Below are positions 25,829-35,727 of a DNA stretch of 64,000 nucleotides, piece by piece; the stretch's first letter is position 1, and the number at the start of each line of letters is the position of its first letter. The position numbers and the translations under genes are program-made. The DNA is taken from contig NZ_JABKCA010000017.1 in the NCBI RefSeq assembly GCF_013166655.1, positions 1 through 64,000 on the forward strand, in the 5' to 3' direction. The notes beneath the pieces are model-generated. The model did no database searches, was not told the DNA's origin, and saw only the letters and a program-made list of their open reading frames with translations. This DNA is from Lentimicrobium sp. L6 (GTDB lineage Bacteria; Bacteroidota; Bacteroidia; Bacteroidales; UBA12170).

Positions 25829-27274
25829 ATGGAGAGAAATCAGAATACAATATGGGATAGATGTTTGGAATTCGTTAGGGATAACGTAAGTATCCAAGCC
25901 TATAAAACTTGGTTTGAGCCCATCAAACCTATTCAACTCCAAAACGACGTATTGACTATTGAAGTACCTAGCCAATTCTTTTATGAATGGTTAGAGGAGC
26001 ACTATATTAAATTACTTAAGATGGTGGTTAAAAAGGAACTCGGACCCAATGGTAGCCTAGAATATAGTATTGTAATGGACAATACTACTAGTGATAAGAA
26101 TGAGGCTCCTTACACTATTAAACTCCCTACTTCGAATGCAAGAGCTACCAGAAACCCATCGGTAACTCCACCTTATGATATGCAAAAAGATAATAATAAA
26201 GACATTCCTAATCCTTTTATCATTCCTGGAATTAAAAAGGTGAAAGTGAATTCAAATTTGGTAGAAAGCAATTCTTTTGAAAACTATGTAGAAGGTGACT
26301 GTAACAGATTGGCTCGTTCTGCTGGTTATGCAGTTGCTGAAAACCCTGGTAAAACATCTTTTAATCCTTTATTTTTATACAGCCCAACTGGACTAGGAAA
26401 AACACACCTTTCTCAGGCCATTGGAATTCAGGTGAAAAATAATTTCCCAGAAAAAACTGTATTATATGTGCATAGTAATCAGTTCATGCAGCAGTTTATC
26501 GAATCCATTAGGAATAATAATCAAAATGATTTTATCCATTTTTATCAAATGGTAGATGTTTTAATTGTTGATGATGTTCACCACCTAGCTGGAAAAGAAA
26601 AGACTTTAGATGTATTCTTCCAAGTATTCAACTATTTACATCAAAAAGACAAGCAAATCATTATTACTTCTGATATTCCTCCAGTAGAATTGAGTGGTTT
26701 CAATAACAGACTTCTCTCTAGATTTAAATGGGGGTTAGCAGCCGATTTACAAACTCCTGATTTAGAAACTAGAATTGCCATCATTGGTAAGAAACTTTAT
26801 AATGAAGGTATCGAAATGCCAAGAGATGTGATTGAGTATTTAGCTTATAGCATCACCAATAATGTGAGAGAACTGGAAGGCGCTTTAATTTCTATCCTAG
26901 CTCAATCTTCGTTAAACAGAAAAGAAATTACTATTGATTTAGCTAAGCAGATTATCGACAAATACGTAAAATCTACCAATAGAGAAATCAGTATAGAATA
27001 CATACAAAAAGTGGTTTGCGAATATTTCCAATTACCATTGGATGTTATCAATAGTAAAACTCGTAAGCGCGAAGTGGTACAAGCCCGACAGTTGGCCATG
27101 TTCTTTAGTAAAAGACATACTAAATCATCTTTGGCTCATATTGGCAAACAATGTGGAAATAAAGATCATGCTACTGTTCTTCACGCTGTAAAAACTATCA
27201 ACAACCTATCGGAAACCGATAAGAAGTTTAGAGTTTATGTAGCAGAATTGGAAAAGAAAATCAAATTGCAATAG
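25829..27274 (+). CDS. dnaA: Chromosomal replication initiator DnaA
   Basis: 481 residues with all four domains: N-terminal domain I (IWDRCLEFVRDNVSIQAYKTWF), a variable linker (about 95-140), AAA+ domain with Walker A SPTGLGKTHLS and Walker B VLIVDDVHHLAG, and C-terminal DNA-binding domain IV with the signature GNKDHATVLHAVKTI. Normal length. It binds DnaA boxes and melts oriC; the long spacer directly upstream carries candidate boxes, so autoregulation and origin function there are both plausible. Followed by a terminator at 27297, so it is monocistronic. Confidence 0.98.
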   Translation: MERNQNTIWDRCLEFVRDNVSIQAYKTWFEPIKPIQLQNDVLTIEVPSQFFYEWLEEHYIKLLKMVVKKELGPNGSLEYSIVMDNTTSDKNEAPYTIKLPTSNARATRNPSVTPPYDMQKDNNKDIPNPFIIPGIKKVKVNSNLVESNSFENYVEGDCNRLARSAGYAVAENPGKTSFNPLFLYSPTGLGKTHLSQAIGIQVKNNFPEKTVLYVHSNQFMQQFIESIRNNNQNDFIHFYQMVDVLIVDDVHHLAGKEKTLDVFFQVFNYLHQKDKQIIITSDIPPVELSGFNNRLLSRFKWGLAADLQTPDLETRIAIIGKKLYNEGIEMPRDVIEYLAYSITNNVRELEGALISILAQSSLNRKEITIDLAKQIIDKYVKSTNREISIEYIQKVVCEYFQLPLDVINSKTRKREVVQARQLAMFFSKRHTKSSLAHIGKQCGNKDHATVLHAVKTINNLSETDKKFRVYVAELEKKIKLQ

Positions 27275-27296
27275 CATTTTGCAATTCCAAGATAGA

Positions 27297-27328
27297 AACT
27301 GCTCTTTTATAAAGGGCAGTTTTTTTTT
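27297..27328 (+). terminator. Rho-independent terminator after dnaA
   Basis: AAACTGCTC pairs with GGGCAGTTT (one G-U) around the loop TTTTATAAA, followed by a long T-run; 22 bp after the dnaA stop. Confidence 0.8.
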
Positions 27329-27383
27329 GAGGTTTTTTTTGAAGCAATTTTGATAATTTTTCTAACTTTGAAAAAAAACAAAT

Positions 27384-28106
27384 TTGAAAGCATTTATTTT
27401 CGCTGCTGGTCTTGGCACCAGACTTTATCCCTATACTAAATCCACTCCCAAAGCTTTGGTTCCCTTGCAAGGAAGACCTATGCTTGGTCATTTGATATTG
27501 AAGCTTAAATCTTTTGGCATGACAGATATCATTATCAATATTCATCATTATGGGGAACAGATTATTTCTTATTTAAAAGAGAATAAAAACTTCGGGTGTA
27601 ATATCATCATTTCCAATGAAAGAGAGGAATTATTAGATACCGGAGGAGGCCTAAAAAAGGCATTAAATTTGCTTGAAAATGAAGAAGACTTATTGGTTCA
27701 TAACGTGGATATCCTAACTGACTTTGATTTAAACAAACTGATTAATCATCATCAAAACTCCAATTCCAAAGTCACACTATTAGTGCAGAACAGAAGGACA
27801 TCAAGGTATCTATTGTTTGATGAGCACAACAAGTTAAAAGGTTGGACGAATATAAAAACTAGAAAAACCAAGCCCGAAAACATAAAAGTCGAAAACTATA
27901 AACCATTTGCCTTTAATGGAGTTCATGTGATTAATAAAAGCACCCTCCCCTATTTCAATGTAGATAATGCTTTCCCAATCATTCCAGTATATATTCAGAT
28001 GAGTCAAAGTGAAGAAATAAGTGCCCTAGAAATTGACGAAAGCTTTTGGATGGATTTAGGAAAGCCTGAAGCCATTGACAAAGCTAATAAATGGCTGAGC
28101 TCATGA
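27384..28106 (+). CDS. Nucleotidyltransferase family protein (sugar-1-phosphate, MurU-like)
   Basis: 240 residues. Begins MKAFIFAAGLGTRLYPYTKSTPKAL, the G-x-G-T-R-x6-KxxL nucleotide-binding signature of NTP_transferases (seen as AAGLGTRLYPYTKSTPKA). It continues with PMLGHLILKL and metal-binding VHNVDILTDFD, and ends with DLGKPEAIDKAN. Size and motifs fit small single-domain enzymes such as MurU (MurNAc-1-phosphate uridylyltransferase) rather than fused GlmU; the exact substrate cannot be told. The start codon must be TTG at 27384, because an in-frame TGA lies 12 bp upstream and no ATG fits the conserved N-terminus. First gene of a four-gene plus-strand run. Confidence 0.85.
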   Translation: MKAFIFAAGLGTRLYPYTKSTPKALVPLQGRPMLGHLILKLKSFGMTDIIINIHHYGEQIISYLKENKNFGCNIIISNEREELLDTGGGLKKALNLLENEEDLLVHNVDILTDFDLNKLINHHQNSNSKVTLLVQNRRTSRYLLFDEHNKLKGWTNIKTRKTKPENIKVENYKPFAFNGVHVINKSTLPYFNVDNAFPIIPVYIQMSQSEEISALEIDESFWMDLGKPEAIDKANKWLSS

Positions 28107-30901
28107 GAAAGTTTATAGATGAGATAGCGGACGCTTTTGTGAGTAAAAATGATATTTCTGCACTAAAAAGATGTATCATTACTCCCAATAGAAGAGCCAG
28201 CAGGTTTATAAAAAAAGGGATTATGGAAAGAAATCCTAAAGGAGGATTTCTACCCCAAATATTTTCCATTGATGAGTTTATCTTCCATCACCTACAGCTG
28301 ATTAAGCTGGATGAAGTGGACCTCACCTTTCACCTTTTTGAGACGATGCAACAACAAGATCCTTCCACAGAAATTGAGTTCGAGGTATTCTTAAATTATT
28401 CGTCTACTTTAATCCACGATTTTAATGAGATTGACATGAATATGGCCAATGGGAAATCCATATTCTCCTACCTTAGTGAAGCCAAAGCCATACAACAATG
28501 GAATCCGGATGGTAGCCCTTTGAGTGCTTCTCAAAAAGAATATTTGAGCTTTTATAATCAAATGGCTTTTGTTTATGAAGATTTTAGAGCACGGCTCTAT
28601 AAAGAGCAAGCTTGCTATCAAGGAATGGCCTACCGTCATTTTGCAGAGAATTGCGATGATTTATTGCTTCACCTGGAATGGGCTAACATTACGGTTGCCG
28701 GATTTAATGCATTAACCACAAGTGAAGAAATCATTATTAAAAAACTAGTGAGAATGCCTATTACTCAAGTGCTTTGGGATGTGGATCATTATTATTTGGA
28801 TGATGGATTAATGGAAGCCGGTTTTTATATGCGAAAGCATAGAACATGGAGTGCAGAAGTGGAAGAACAAGCTTCTAGTTTTTTCATGCAAAACGACAAA
28901 CATATCAACATTATTGGTAGCCCTGGAGTATTGGGACAAGCACGACTGACCAATCAGATTTTGGAGGCTAAAAACGCACAGGAATTATCTCAAACAGTAG
29001 TTATTCCGGCTGATGAAAACTTATTATTACCTTTATTAAATAGCCTCTCCAAAGAGCTATTAGAGAAACTCAATATTACCATGGGTTTTCCCATTACACA
29101 CAGCCACGCCTATAGGCTGATAGAATCATTTATCCGATTACACTTGCATGCTCATAAACTCAATGCTCTCGATTCACCACAATTTCGCATTCACAAAACT
29201 AATTTAATAGAAGTTCTGAATAATGAACTCCTGAAACAGGATCATAAAGACTCCTCAAAACTTTCTCACACCATACCCTTACACTTCGTTGGAACAGAGA
29301 TGGTATCGGCTATTTTACAAGAAGCAGGCGTATACAAACTCTCTAACATATTCAATAACCATGAAAATAATGCTCAGCATTTAAATGATTCTATTTCCTT
29401 ACTAATTGATTTTATTCTAGAAACAAAAAGTTTGGAGATTGGGAATACTTCAGAACAAGAAATTGATGCTTTAATGCAAATCAAATCCATTATTGTTCGT
29501 TTATCGCATTTGATAAAGAAGAACGGGCAACCTAAAAGTTTCCAAACTTATCATACTTTTTATAAGCAACTCATCAAAACTATAAAACAATCGTTTTTAG
29601 GCAAGTTTGATGAAGGCTTACAGCTTATGGGATTATTAGAAACCAGATTAATGGATTTTAAAAATATCATTCTTTTAAGTACTAATGAGGATATTTTACC
29701 AGCTTCTACTCATATCAATTCCTTTATTCCTGCTGATATTCGTTACGAATACGAATTACCAGGAGTACAAGAGCGAACCGCCGTTTTTGCCTATCACTTC
29801 TATCGCCTGATTCAAAGAGCAAAAAATATTGAAATCATATATTCCACCACCAAAAGAAAAATGAGTGGTGGTGAAAAAAGCAGATTCATCAAACAATTAC
29901 AGTTTGAACTTCCTCGATACAATAGAGAAGTTTCTATGCATGAGAAATTATTAAGTTTTGAAGATTTAAAGCTTTCAGAAATAGAGGAAATTACCATAGA
30001 AAAAGATGAAAATTGCATAGATAAGCTGGAAACCATTGCTAAGCTTGGGTTATCTCCAACTCACATTATTAGCTATGTTCGTTGCCCATTGCAGTTTTAT
30101 TTCAAGAAAATAGCCAAAATCAAAGAACCTGATGAATTTGTTGAAACTATTGATGAACGAATGATAGGAAATGTGATTCATCATTTATTAGAAGATTTTT
30201 ACAAGCCATTTATCGGAATTGACTTTCCATTTGAGAAACTAGAAAATTTACAAAAGGATTTGCCTGAGCTGCTGAAAGAGTATTTTGCTAAAAACGATTT
30301 CAAAGGACAATTGGAAGAGGGCGCTAATTATTTAAGTTATAAAGATACTTTACACTATCTTCAACACTTCATTAAGCATGAAATAAAAGTAGCCAAAAGC
30401 CAAAAATCAGCATTAAAAATAATTGCAGTAGAAGATCAGTTGGAACGAGAATTGGAGTTGAAGGGCAGCAAACAGAAAGTTCTCATTAAAGGAATTGCAG
30501 ACCGAATAGACTTTTATGAAAATCAGTTGAGAATCCTGGATTATAAAACAGGAAAGGTAGAGGAAAAGAATGTCAAAATCCCCGATTATAAAAGGGAGGA
30601 TGACTTGAATAAAATTTTTACAAATCCTGAATACGACAAAGCACTACAGCTTTATATCTATTATTGGATGTATGACAATCAGTTATATCAATCGACCATA
30701 TCTGGGATCATCTCTTTCCGAAAAATCCAAACACCTTACTTGATGTTAAAAACAGGAAAAGTAGACTTGGAACAGCTTGATGAAGATTTCACAGCCTTAA
30801 TCACTGAGATTTTCAATCCCGAGGTTCCATTCACACAAACAAATGAAGAAAAAACTTGCAGGTTTTGTATTTATAAGCAAATTTGCGATAAAAAAGTATA
30901 A
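28091..30901 (+). CDS. PD-(D/E)XK nuclease family protein, AddB-like
   Basis: 936 residues. The N-terminal two thirds look like a degenerate helicase fold without a usable Walker A, as in AddB. The C-terminal ~250 residues carry the RecB-type nuclease: ERMIGNVIHHLLEDF, then KGIADRIDFYEN and ILDYKTGKV, which supply the D-x(n)-D-Y-K catalytic set. The iron-sulfur staple typical of AddB is visible: a cysteine in VRCPLQFYF ahead of the nuclease and C-x2-C-x5-C at the end (TCRFCIYKQICDKK). AddB works with AddA in double-strand-break end processing, but no AddA is in this window. ATG at 28091 overlaps the previous gene by 16 bp; the ATG at 28103, overlapping its stop as ATGA, is an equally good start. 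Confidence 0.85.
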   Translation: MAELMRKFIDEIADAFVSKNDISALKRCIITPNRRASRFIKKGIMERNPKGGFLPQIFSIDEFIFHHLQLIKLDEVDLTFHLFETMQQQDPSTEIEFEVFLNYSSTLIHDFNEIDMNMANGKSIFSYLSEAKAIQQWNPDGSPLSASQKEYLSFYNQMAFVYEDFRARLYKEQACYQGMAYRHFAENCDDLLLHLEWANITVAGFNALTTSEEIIIKKLVRMPITQVLWDVDHYYLDDGLMEAGFYMRKHRTWSAEVEEQASSFFMQNDKHINIIGSPGVLGQARLTNQILEAKNAQELSQTVVIPADENLLLPLLNSLSKELLEKLNITMGFPITHSHAYRLIESFIRLHLHAHKLNALDSPQFRIHKTNLIEVLNNELLKQDHKDSSKLSHTIPLHFVGTEMVSAILQEAGVYKLSNIFNNHENNAQHLNDSISLLIDFILETKSLEIGNTSEQEIDALMQIKSIIVRLSHLIKKNGQPKSFQTYHTFYKQLIKTIKQSFLGKFDEGLQLMGLLETRLMDFKNIILLSTNEDILPASTHINSFIPADIRYEYELPGVQERTAVFAYHFYRLIQRAKNIEIIYSTTKRKMSGGEKSRFIKQLQFELPRYNREVSMHEKLLSFEDLKLSEIEEITIEKDENCIDKLETIAKLGLSPTHIISYVRCPLQFYFKKIAKIKEPDEFVETIDERMIGNVIHHLLEDFYKPFIGIDFPFEKLENLQKDLPELLKEYFAKNDFKGQLEEGANYLSYKDTLHYLQHFIKHEIKVAKSQKSALKIIAVEDQLERELELKGSKQKVLIKGIADRIDFYENQLRILDYKTGKVEEKNVKIPDYKREDDLNKIFTNPEYDKALQLYIYYWMYDNQLYQSTISGIISFRKIQTPYLMLKTGKVDLEQLDEDFTALITEIFNPEVPFTQTNEEKTCRFCIYKQICDKKV

Positions 30902-30904
30902 TTG

Positions 30905-31978
30905 ATGAAGGAAACCAAAATAGTAACCCAAAACTATCCCATCTACATCTGCGAATCGGCAGGTGAGCAATTAGATTCCTATATCTCCAAAAATGAATAT
31001 TGCAAAATATTTATTTTAATGGATGAAAATATAATGGACCATTGCTGGCCAATCTTACAACACGAATCGGAGGAAATTAAAAAAGCCGAAGTATTAGTAA
31101 TAGAAGCTGGAGAATCATCGAAGGATATAGAAATAGCAGCTCAATTATGGCATGCTTTGGGTGAATATGAAGCCGATCGCTCAAGTTTATTGGTCAATTT
31201 TGGAGGTGGAATGATTTCTGACCTGGGTGGCTTTATCGCTTCCACATTTAAAAGAGGAATGGATTTTGTCAATATCCCCACCAGCCTTTTATCTATGGTA
31301 GACGCCAGTATTGGAGGAAAAACAGCCGTTAATCTGGGACATTTTAAAAACCAAGTAGGATTGTTTAGCGAACCTAAGTCACTATTTATACAATACTCTT
31401 TTTTAAATACTCTAGACGACCGCCAAATTCTAAGCGGATGGGCAGAAATGTTGAAACATGGCTTGATCACGGATAAAAAGCATTGGGAAGCGCTCACTCA
31501 GGTTAAAGATTTGAAGGTGGATACCATTCTAGGTTTCATCGAAAATAGTATTCAGATTAAAAAAGAAGTTGTAGAACAAGATTTCACAGAAAAAAACATC
31601 AGAAAAACACTGAATTTTGGCCATACCTTAGGCCATGCTTTGGAAAGCTATTCCATGAAAAACGATAAAATTCCTTTGCTACATGGCGAGGCTGTAGCCA
31701 TAGGAATGATACTAGAATCCTATTTATCTGTTAAAAAAGGCCTTCTCAGCCAAGATGAATTTAGCATCATCAGAAATGAAATATCTAGTTACTACAATCC
31801 TTACGAAATCACAGAAGACTTTATTGAACAAGTAGAAACCTTATTATGGCAAGATAAAAAGAAGAGTGGGAATGAATTAAATCTTACCTTTGTATCATCC
31901 ATTGGGGAATCAATCATCAACCAAAACTCAAGTTTGGAAGATATCAAAGAATCAATCAAATTTTATAAAGCGAACTAA
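30905..31978 (+). CDS. aroB: 3-dehydroquinate synthase
   Basis: About 357 residues from the ATG at 30905 (a TTG three bases earlier is also possible). Motifs of the family: GGGMISDLGGFIASTFKRG, NIPTSLLSMVDASIGGKTAVN, GWAEMLKHGLITD and NFGHTLGHALES with the zinc-binding histidines and glutamate. It converts DAHP to 3-dehydroquinate, the second step of the shikimate pathway. It starts 3 bp after the AddB-like gene's stop and its stop overlaps the region of the aroA start, so aroB and aroA are translated from one message. Confidence 0.96.
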   Translation: MKETKIVTQNYPIYICESAGEQLDSYISKNEYCKIFILMDENIMDHCWPILQHESEEIKKAEVLVIEAGESSKDIEIAAQLWHALGEYEADRSSLLVNFGGGMISDLGGFIASTFKRGMDFVNIPTSLLSMVDASIGGKTAVNLGHFKNQVGLFSEPKSLFIQYSFLNTLDDRQILSGWAEMLKHGLITDKKHWEALTQVKDLKVDTILGFIENSIQIKKEVVEQDFTEKNIRKTLNFGHTLGHALESYSMKNDKIPLLHGEAVAIGMILESYLSVKKGLLSQDEFSIIRNEISSYYNPYEITEDFIEQVETLLWQDKKKSGNELNLTFVSSIGESIINQNSSLEDIKESIKFYKAN

Positions 31979-31979
31979 G

Positions 31980-33227
31980 ATGAGTTATATCGTTAGAAAG
32001 GCCAACAAAGAATTGAAGGGCGATATTTATTTGCCTGCATCAAAAAGCGAAAGCAATAGACTGCTAGTTATAGATGCCATATTAGGCTCTGATGATTTAC
32101 AAATAGAAAATCTTTCTAAAAGTAATGACACCAAAGTACTTCATAATGCTTTAGAAACTCTATTGCGTTTGAAAGGCACCAATATATCTGTTACTCTAGA
32201 TATGCAAGATTCTGGTACCGCTATGCGATTTATTACCGCTTATGCTTCTGCCATTAATGTAAAATCTTTAATCACCGGTTCTGAGAGAATGAAAGAGCGT
32301 CCACTAGAGATACTAGTAGATACTTTGAAACAAATTGGCGCGAACATTAGATATGTTGAAAACCCAGGCTTTCCTCCTATTTTAGTTGAAGGAAAGAGAA
32401 TCAAAGGTGGTGTTATCGATATTGATGCTACAGTAAGTTCCCAGTATATTTCTGCCCTAATGTTGATGGCGCCAAAGATGACAAATGGCCTTATCATGTA
32501 TTTAAAAGGCGAAGTAGCCTCTATGCCTTATATCAAAATGACTGCCCGAGTAATGGAGCATTTTGGAATCGAAATATTGATGCACGAAAATGCTATCGCC
32601 ATTAAGAAACAACAATATTCAAGTAGAAGGGAATATTTTGTGGAGAGTGACTGGAGTGCGGCCTCTTATTGGTACGAAATGGCAGCCTTTTCTGAGGATG
32701 TTGATTTATTTCTACATGGCTTAAAGAAAGACAGCATACAAGGTGATGCCATGATTGCAGAAGTTTACGAACAGTTTGGAGTTCATAGTGAGTTTTTAGA
32801 GAACGGTGTTCGCTTAACCAAAACCAATAACCATTGTCAGCACTTCAAGCACGATTTCTTAGATTACCCCGACATGGTTCAAACCTTAGTTTGTACTTCT
32901 GCAGGCTTAGGTATTAGTGGGGAATTTCATGGATTACACAACCTCCGATTTAAAGAAACAGATAGAATTCATGCCTTGCATACAGAATTAAAAGACATGG
33001 GACTAAAATTAGATACTTCTGAAGATAGTATCAAAATGGAGGCGTCTAATGCAAAAGTGACTCGTGCTATTAGAACATTTGCTGATCATCGAATGGCCAT
33101 GTCCTTTGCTCCTCTGGCTATACCTTTTGGTGAAATCACCATAGAAAGCCCCAATGTGGTTAATAAATCTTATCCTGATTTCTGGAATGATTTAAAGAAA
33201 GTTGGATTTGTTATGGAGGAGGTTTAA
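31980..33227 (+). CDS. aroA: 3-phosphoshikimate 1-carboxyvinyltransferase (EPSP synthase)
   Basis: About 415 residues starting at the ATG at 31980, 1 bp after the aroB stop; the upstream extension that is open in this frame overlaps aroB and lacks family similarity. Key motifs are LPASKSESNRLLV (PEP/shikimate binding), DSGTAMRFITAYAS, LITGSERMKERP and FKETDRIHALHTEL with FADHRMAMSFAPLA near the end. Full length. It joins PEP to shikimate 3-phosphate in the pathway to chorismate. No other shikimate genes are in the window. Confidence 0.95.
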   Translation: MSYIVRKANKELKGDIYLPASKSESNRLLVIDAILGSDDLQIENLSKSNDTKVLHNALETLLRLKGTNISVTLDMQDSGTAMRFITAYASAINVKSLITGSERMKERPLEILVDTLKQIGANIRYVENPGFPPILVEGKRIKGGVIDIDATVSSQYISALMLMAPKMTNGLIMYLKGEVASMPYIKMTARVMEHFGIEILMHENAIAIKKQQYSSRREYFVESDWSAASYWYEMAAFSEDVDLFLHGLKKDSIQGDAMIAEVYEQFGVHSEFLENGVRLTKTNNHCQHFKHDFLDYPDMVQTLVCTSAGLGISGEFHGLHNLRFKETDRIHALHTELKDMGLKLDTSEDSIKMEASNAKVTRAIRTFADHRMAMSFAPLAIPFGEITIESPNVVNKSYPDFWNDLKKVGFVMEEV

Positions 33228-33284
33228 TTTTCTAATTCCAAAACCCAATTTACCTATTACATAAGACTCAATTTCATTAAATTC

Positions 33285-33860
33285 ATGATTGAACAACCCT
33301 ACGCTAGTAGAACGAAGATTGAATCGGATAAATTCAATCTGAAAATTCTAATTCCGTCAAAGAAAAACTGGTTTATTATATTATTTCTAAGTATTTGGTT
33401 AGTGGGATGGTTTTTAGGTGAGAAATCAGCCATTATCGACCTTTTAGATTCTAATAACACTGGTATAGTTTTATTTATGATGGTTTGGCTTGCAGGTTGG
33501 ACTTTTGGAGGAGTATTTTCAATTATTATATTACTTTGGAATCTAGCAGGGAAGGAAACAATTTATATAGACAAAGGAATATTTCAGATTGACAAAAGTA
33601 TCTTTAGCATCATTATTAGAAGCAAGAAATATGAAACGAAATCAATCAAAAACCTTGAATTAAATCCTGCCCAAAACATAGCGAGCTTATTTGCCCAAAA
33701 GAATATTGGGGATTTCTGGGGATTAACTGGTGGAAAGCTTAGATTTGATTACGGAATGAAAACTATTAAATTTGGAATAGGTATAGATGAGGCAGAAGTT
33801 AGACATTTAATTACAGAGATAACTAGTAAAGGTTTTCACTCACAAGAATCCACAAGTTAA
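33285..33860 (+). CDS. Hypothetical membrane protein with PH-like tail
   Basis: 191 residues: two transmembrane helices (about 29-48 and 62-86, NNTGIVLFMMVWLAGWTFGG region) separated by a short loop, followed by about 100 soluble residues. These begin ETIYIDKGIFQIDKSIF and continue as beta strands ending in a helix (DEAEVRHLITEI). This layout resembles the bacterial PH-domain/DUF-type small membrane proteins, but I could not match a named family. Separated from aroA by 57 bp and possibly part of the same transcript. Confidence 0.65.
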   Translation: MIEQPYASRTKIESDKFNLKILIPSKKNWFIILFLSIWLVGWFLGEKSAIIDLLDSNNTGIVLFMMVWLAGWTFGGVFSIIILLWNLAGKETIYIDKGIFQIDKSIFSIIIRSKKYETKSIKNLELNPAQNIASLFAQKNIGDFWGLTGGKLRFDYGMKTIKFGIGIDEAEVRHLITEITSKGFHSQESTS

Positions 33861-33971
33861 ACCTATTTTTCAGATAACATATAGGCTAGCTGATTCGTAA
33901 TTAACAATAAAAGTAAATAGGGATACTTTACAAAAAGTATTTTATATTGCAACTCCCACACCAAATTCTCA

Positions 33972-34769
33972 CTAAACCGGATTAAACTCCTTATCCAAGA
34001 AATTTTTAAGCTGATGCGCTTGAACATTTTGAACCACCACCCCATTTTTACAATAGGAAATATGACCTGTTTCTTCTGATACAATTAGAGAAATACAATC
34101 AGTAGCTTCTGTAATACCTATTGCTGCTCTATGTCTTAATCCCAATGAAACATCTATGCTTCTATTTTTAGAAACCGGCAAAATACACCCCGCAGCTTGA
34201 ATAATATTGTCACTAATCACCATGGCTCCATCGTGAAGTGGACTGTTTTTAAAGAAGATATTCTCTATTAATTGATCTGAAACTCTAGCATTCATAACCT
34301 CCCCGGTCTCAATAATATCATTTAATTCATGTTGATGAGTAACCACAATTAGGGCTCCCGTTTTGTCATCACTCATACTATGACAAGCTTTAACAATTTT
34401 ATCGGTATCTAAATTAGCTTGTTCAGGCTGGAAATTTCGAAACATAAATTTCAACCGTTCAGGAAGGATTTCTAAGACTTTGGGAGTACCAAATACAAGT
34501 AAAAACTGACGCAATTCAGGCTGAAAAACTATGATTAAAGCGATGAAACCCACTCCAATAAAGGCTCCCAATATCTGACTCAACATTTCCATTTGCAAGG
34601 CTACTACCAATCTCCAAATAAAATAGATAGCAGCGATACCTGCAAAAATATTAATGGCAACAGTTCCTTTAAGCAAAGCATAAAGCATATACAAAAGCAC
34701 CGCCACTAGGGCGATATCTAATACATCGAGGAATCTCAGCTCAATAAAACCTGTTACAAATGTTAGCAT
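33972..34769 (-). CDS. cdaA: Diadenylate cyclase CdaA
   Basis: 265 residues: three N-terminal transmembrane helices (about 15-33, 38-56, 65-82) and a DisA_N cyclase domain with the two catalytic motifs, Asp180-Gly-Ala (LHDGAMVIS) and Arg212-His-Arg (GLRHRAAIGI). It makes the second messenger c-di-AMP at the inner membrane, controlling potassium and osmotic balance. No CdaR-type regulator follows. It lies 89 bp downstream of folP with its own promoter, the folP-cdaA order being usual in Bacteroidota. A K+ channel is in the same window but 17 kb away. Confidence 0.95.
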   Translation of the reverse strand: MLTFVTGFIELRFLDVLDIALVAVLLYMLYALLKGTVAINIFAGIAAIYFIWRLVVALQMEMLSQILGAFIGVGFIALIIVFQPELRQFLLVFGTPKVLEILPERLKFMFRNFQPEQANLDTDKIVKACHSMSDDKTGALIVVTHQHELNDIIETGEVMNARVSDQLIENIFFKNSPLHDGAMVISDNIIQAAGCILPVSKNRSIDVSLGLRHRAAIGITEATDCISLIVSEETGHISYCKNGVVVQNVQAHQLKNFLDKEFNPV

Positions 34770-34793
34770 TTAGTAGTACTTATATTAAGGCGG

Positions 34794-34801
34794 CAAAGGT
34801 A
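34794..34801 (-). promoter_or_regulatory. -7 element upstream of cdaA
   Basis: TACCTTTG on the minus strand, 24 bp before the cdaA start, matches TAnnTTTG. It would allow cdaA to be expressed apart from folP. Confidence 0.45.
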
Positions 34802-34858
34802 TTTTAAAAATCTAATCTGAGGATGCTATTTATACGAATTCACCCAAATATTGATAAC

Positions 34859-35722
34859 CTAGCTTTCTTTTTCACCTCTTTTATACAGTGAAAATAGTTG
34901 AATGGTTTCACGAGCTTCTTTAGCATCATGAACACGGAGAACTTTAGCCCCATTTAGTAATGCCAATATATTTAATGCAGTTGTTCCATTCAAAGCTTCC
35001 TGTGGGCTTATCCCTAGGGCTCTAAAAATCATAGACTTCCTACTCAATCCAGCTAAAATTGGATATCCAAAGGCTTCCAATTGACTCATTTTGCCCAACA
35101 ACTCATAATTCTGTTCCAAAGTCTTTGCAAAACCAAAACCCGGATCCAAAATGATATTTTTAAAATCAAGCTCATTAAGCTTCTTGATACCCTCCTCAAA
35201 ATAATTCTTCACTTCATCAATTACTGAAGAATATGTTGTTTGATTCTGCATGGTTTTAGGCTCTCCTTTAATATGCATCATCACATAGGCCATTTGGTAT
35301 TGGGCCACTTCAGCGTACATTTGTGAATCCCAAGTACCACCAGAAATATCGTTAATAATATTAACCCCAAGATGGTTGCACTTTTTTACTTGCCCAGCAT
35401 TATAAGTATCAACCGATAATAGAATACTTGGATATTTCTTCCTCAAAACTTGCAAGGGCTTCTCTAAAATCCTCCATTCCTCTTGTTCGTCTATCAATTC
35501 TGCTCCTGGACGAGTTGAAGCCGCTCCAATGTCAATAATAGTACAACCTTCCACCACTAATTTCTCAGCTCTCGATAAAAATCCATCCCCTTTATTATAT
35601 CTTCCTCCATCAAAAAAACTGTCATCAGTCAAGTTCAGAATCCCCATCAGCTGAGGGACTTCCAAGTCTATTTCCAAATCTCCACATTGAAATTTTGAAA
35701 AAGAGCTGTTGTTTTCACTCAT
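34859..35722 (-). CDS. folP: Dihydropteroate synthase
   Basis: 287 residues, a complete TIM-barrel DHPS. Opening signature MGILNLTDDSFFDGGRY, followed by GCTIIDIGAASTRPGAE, LSVDTYNAGQVK, INDISGG, VMMHIKGEPKTMQ and ILDPGFGFAKTLEQN. The enzyme condenses p-aminobenzoate with dihydropterin pyrophosphate in folate synthesis and is the sulfonamide target. Divergent from the DUF1599 gene (38-bp spacer) and upstream of cdaA in the same direction. Confidence 0.96.
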   Translation of the reverse strand: MSENNSSFSKFQCGDLEIDLEVPQLMGILNLTDDSFFDGGRYNKGDGFLSRAEKLVVEGCTIIDIGAASTRPGAELIDEQEEWRILEKPLQVLRKKYPSILLSVDTYNAGQVKKCNHLGVNIINDISGGTWDSQMYAEVAQYQMAYVMMHIKGEPKTMQNQTTYSSVIDEVKNYFEEGIKKLNELDFKNIILDPGFGFAKTLEQNYELLGKMSQLEAFGYPILAGLSRKSMIFRALGISPQEALNGTTALNILALLNGAKVLRVHDAKEARETIQLFSLYKRGEKES

Positions 35723-35727
35723 TTAAT

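Noticed and set aside
31890-31979. N-terminal extension of aroA overlapping aroB
   Set aside because: EPSP synthase begins at MSYIVRKANK; the extension has no family similarity and would overlap aroB.
33863-34084. Minus-strand frame overlapping the end of cdaA
   Set aside because: Shifted frame across the cdaA C-terminus with no start context or similarity; shadow ORF.
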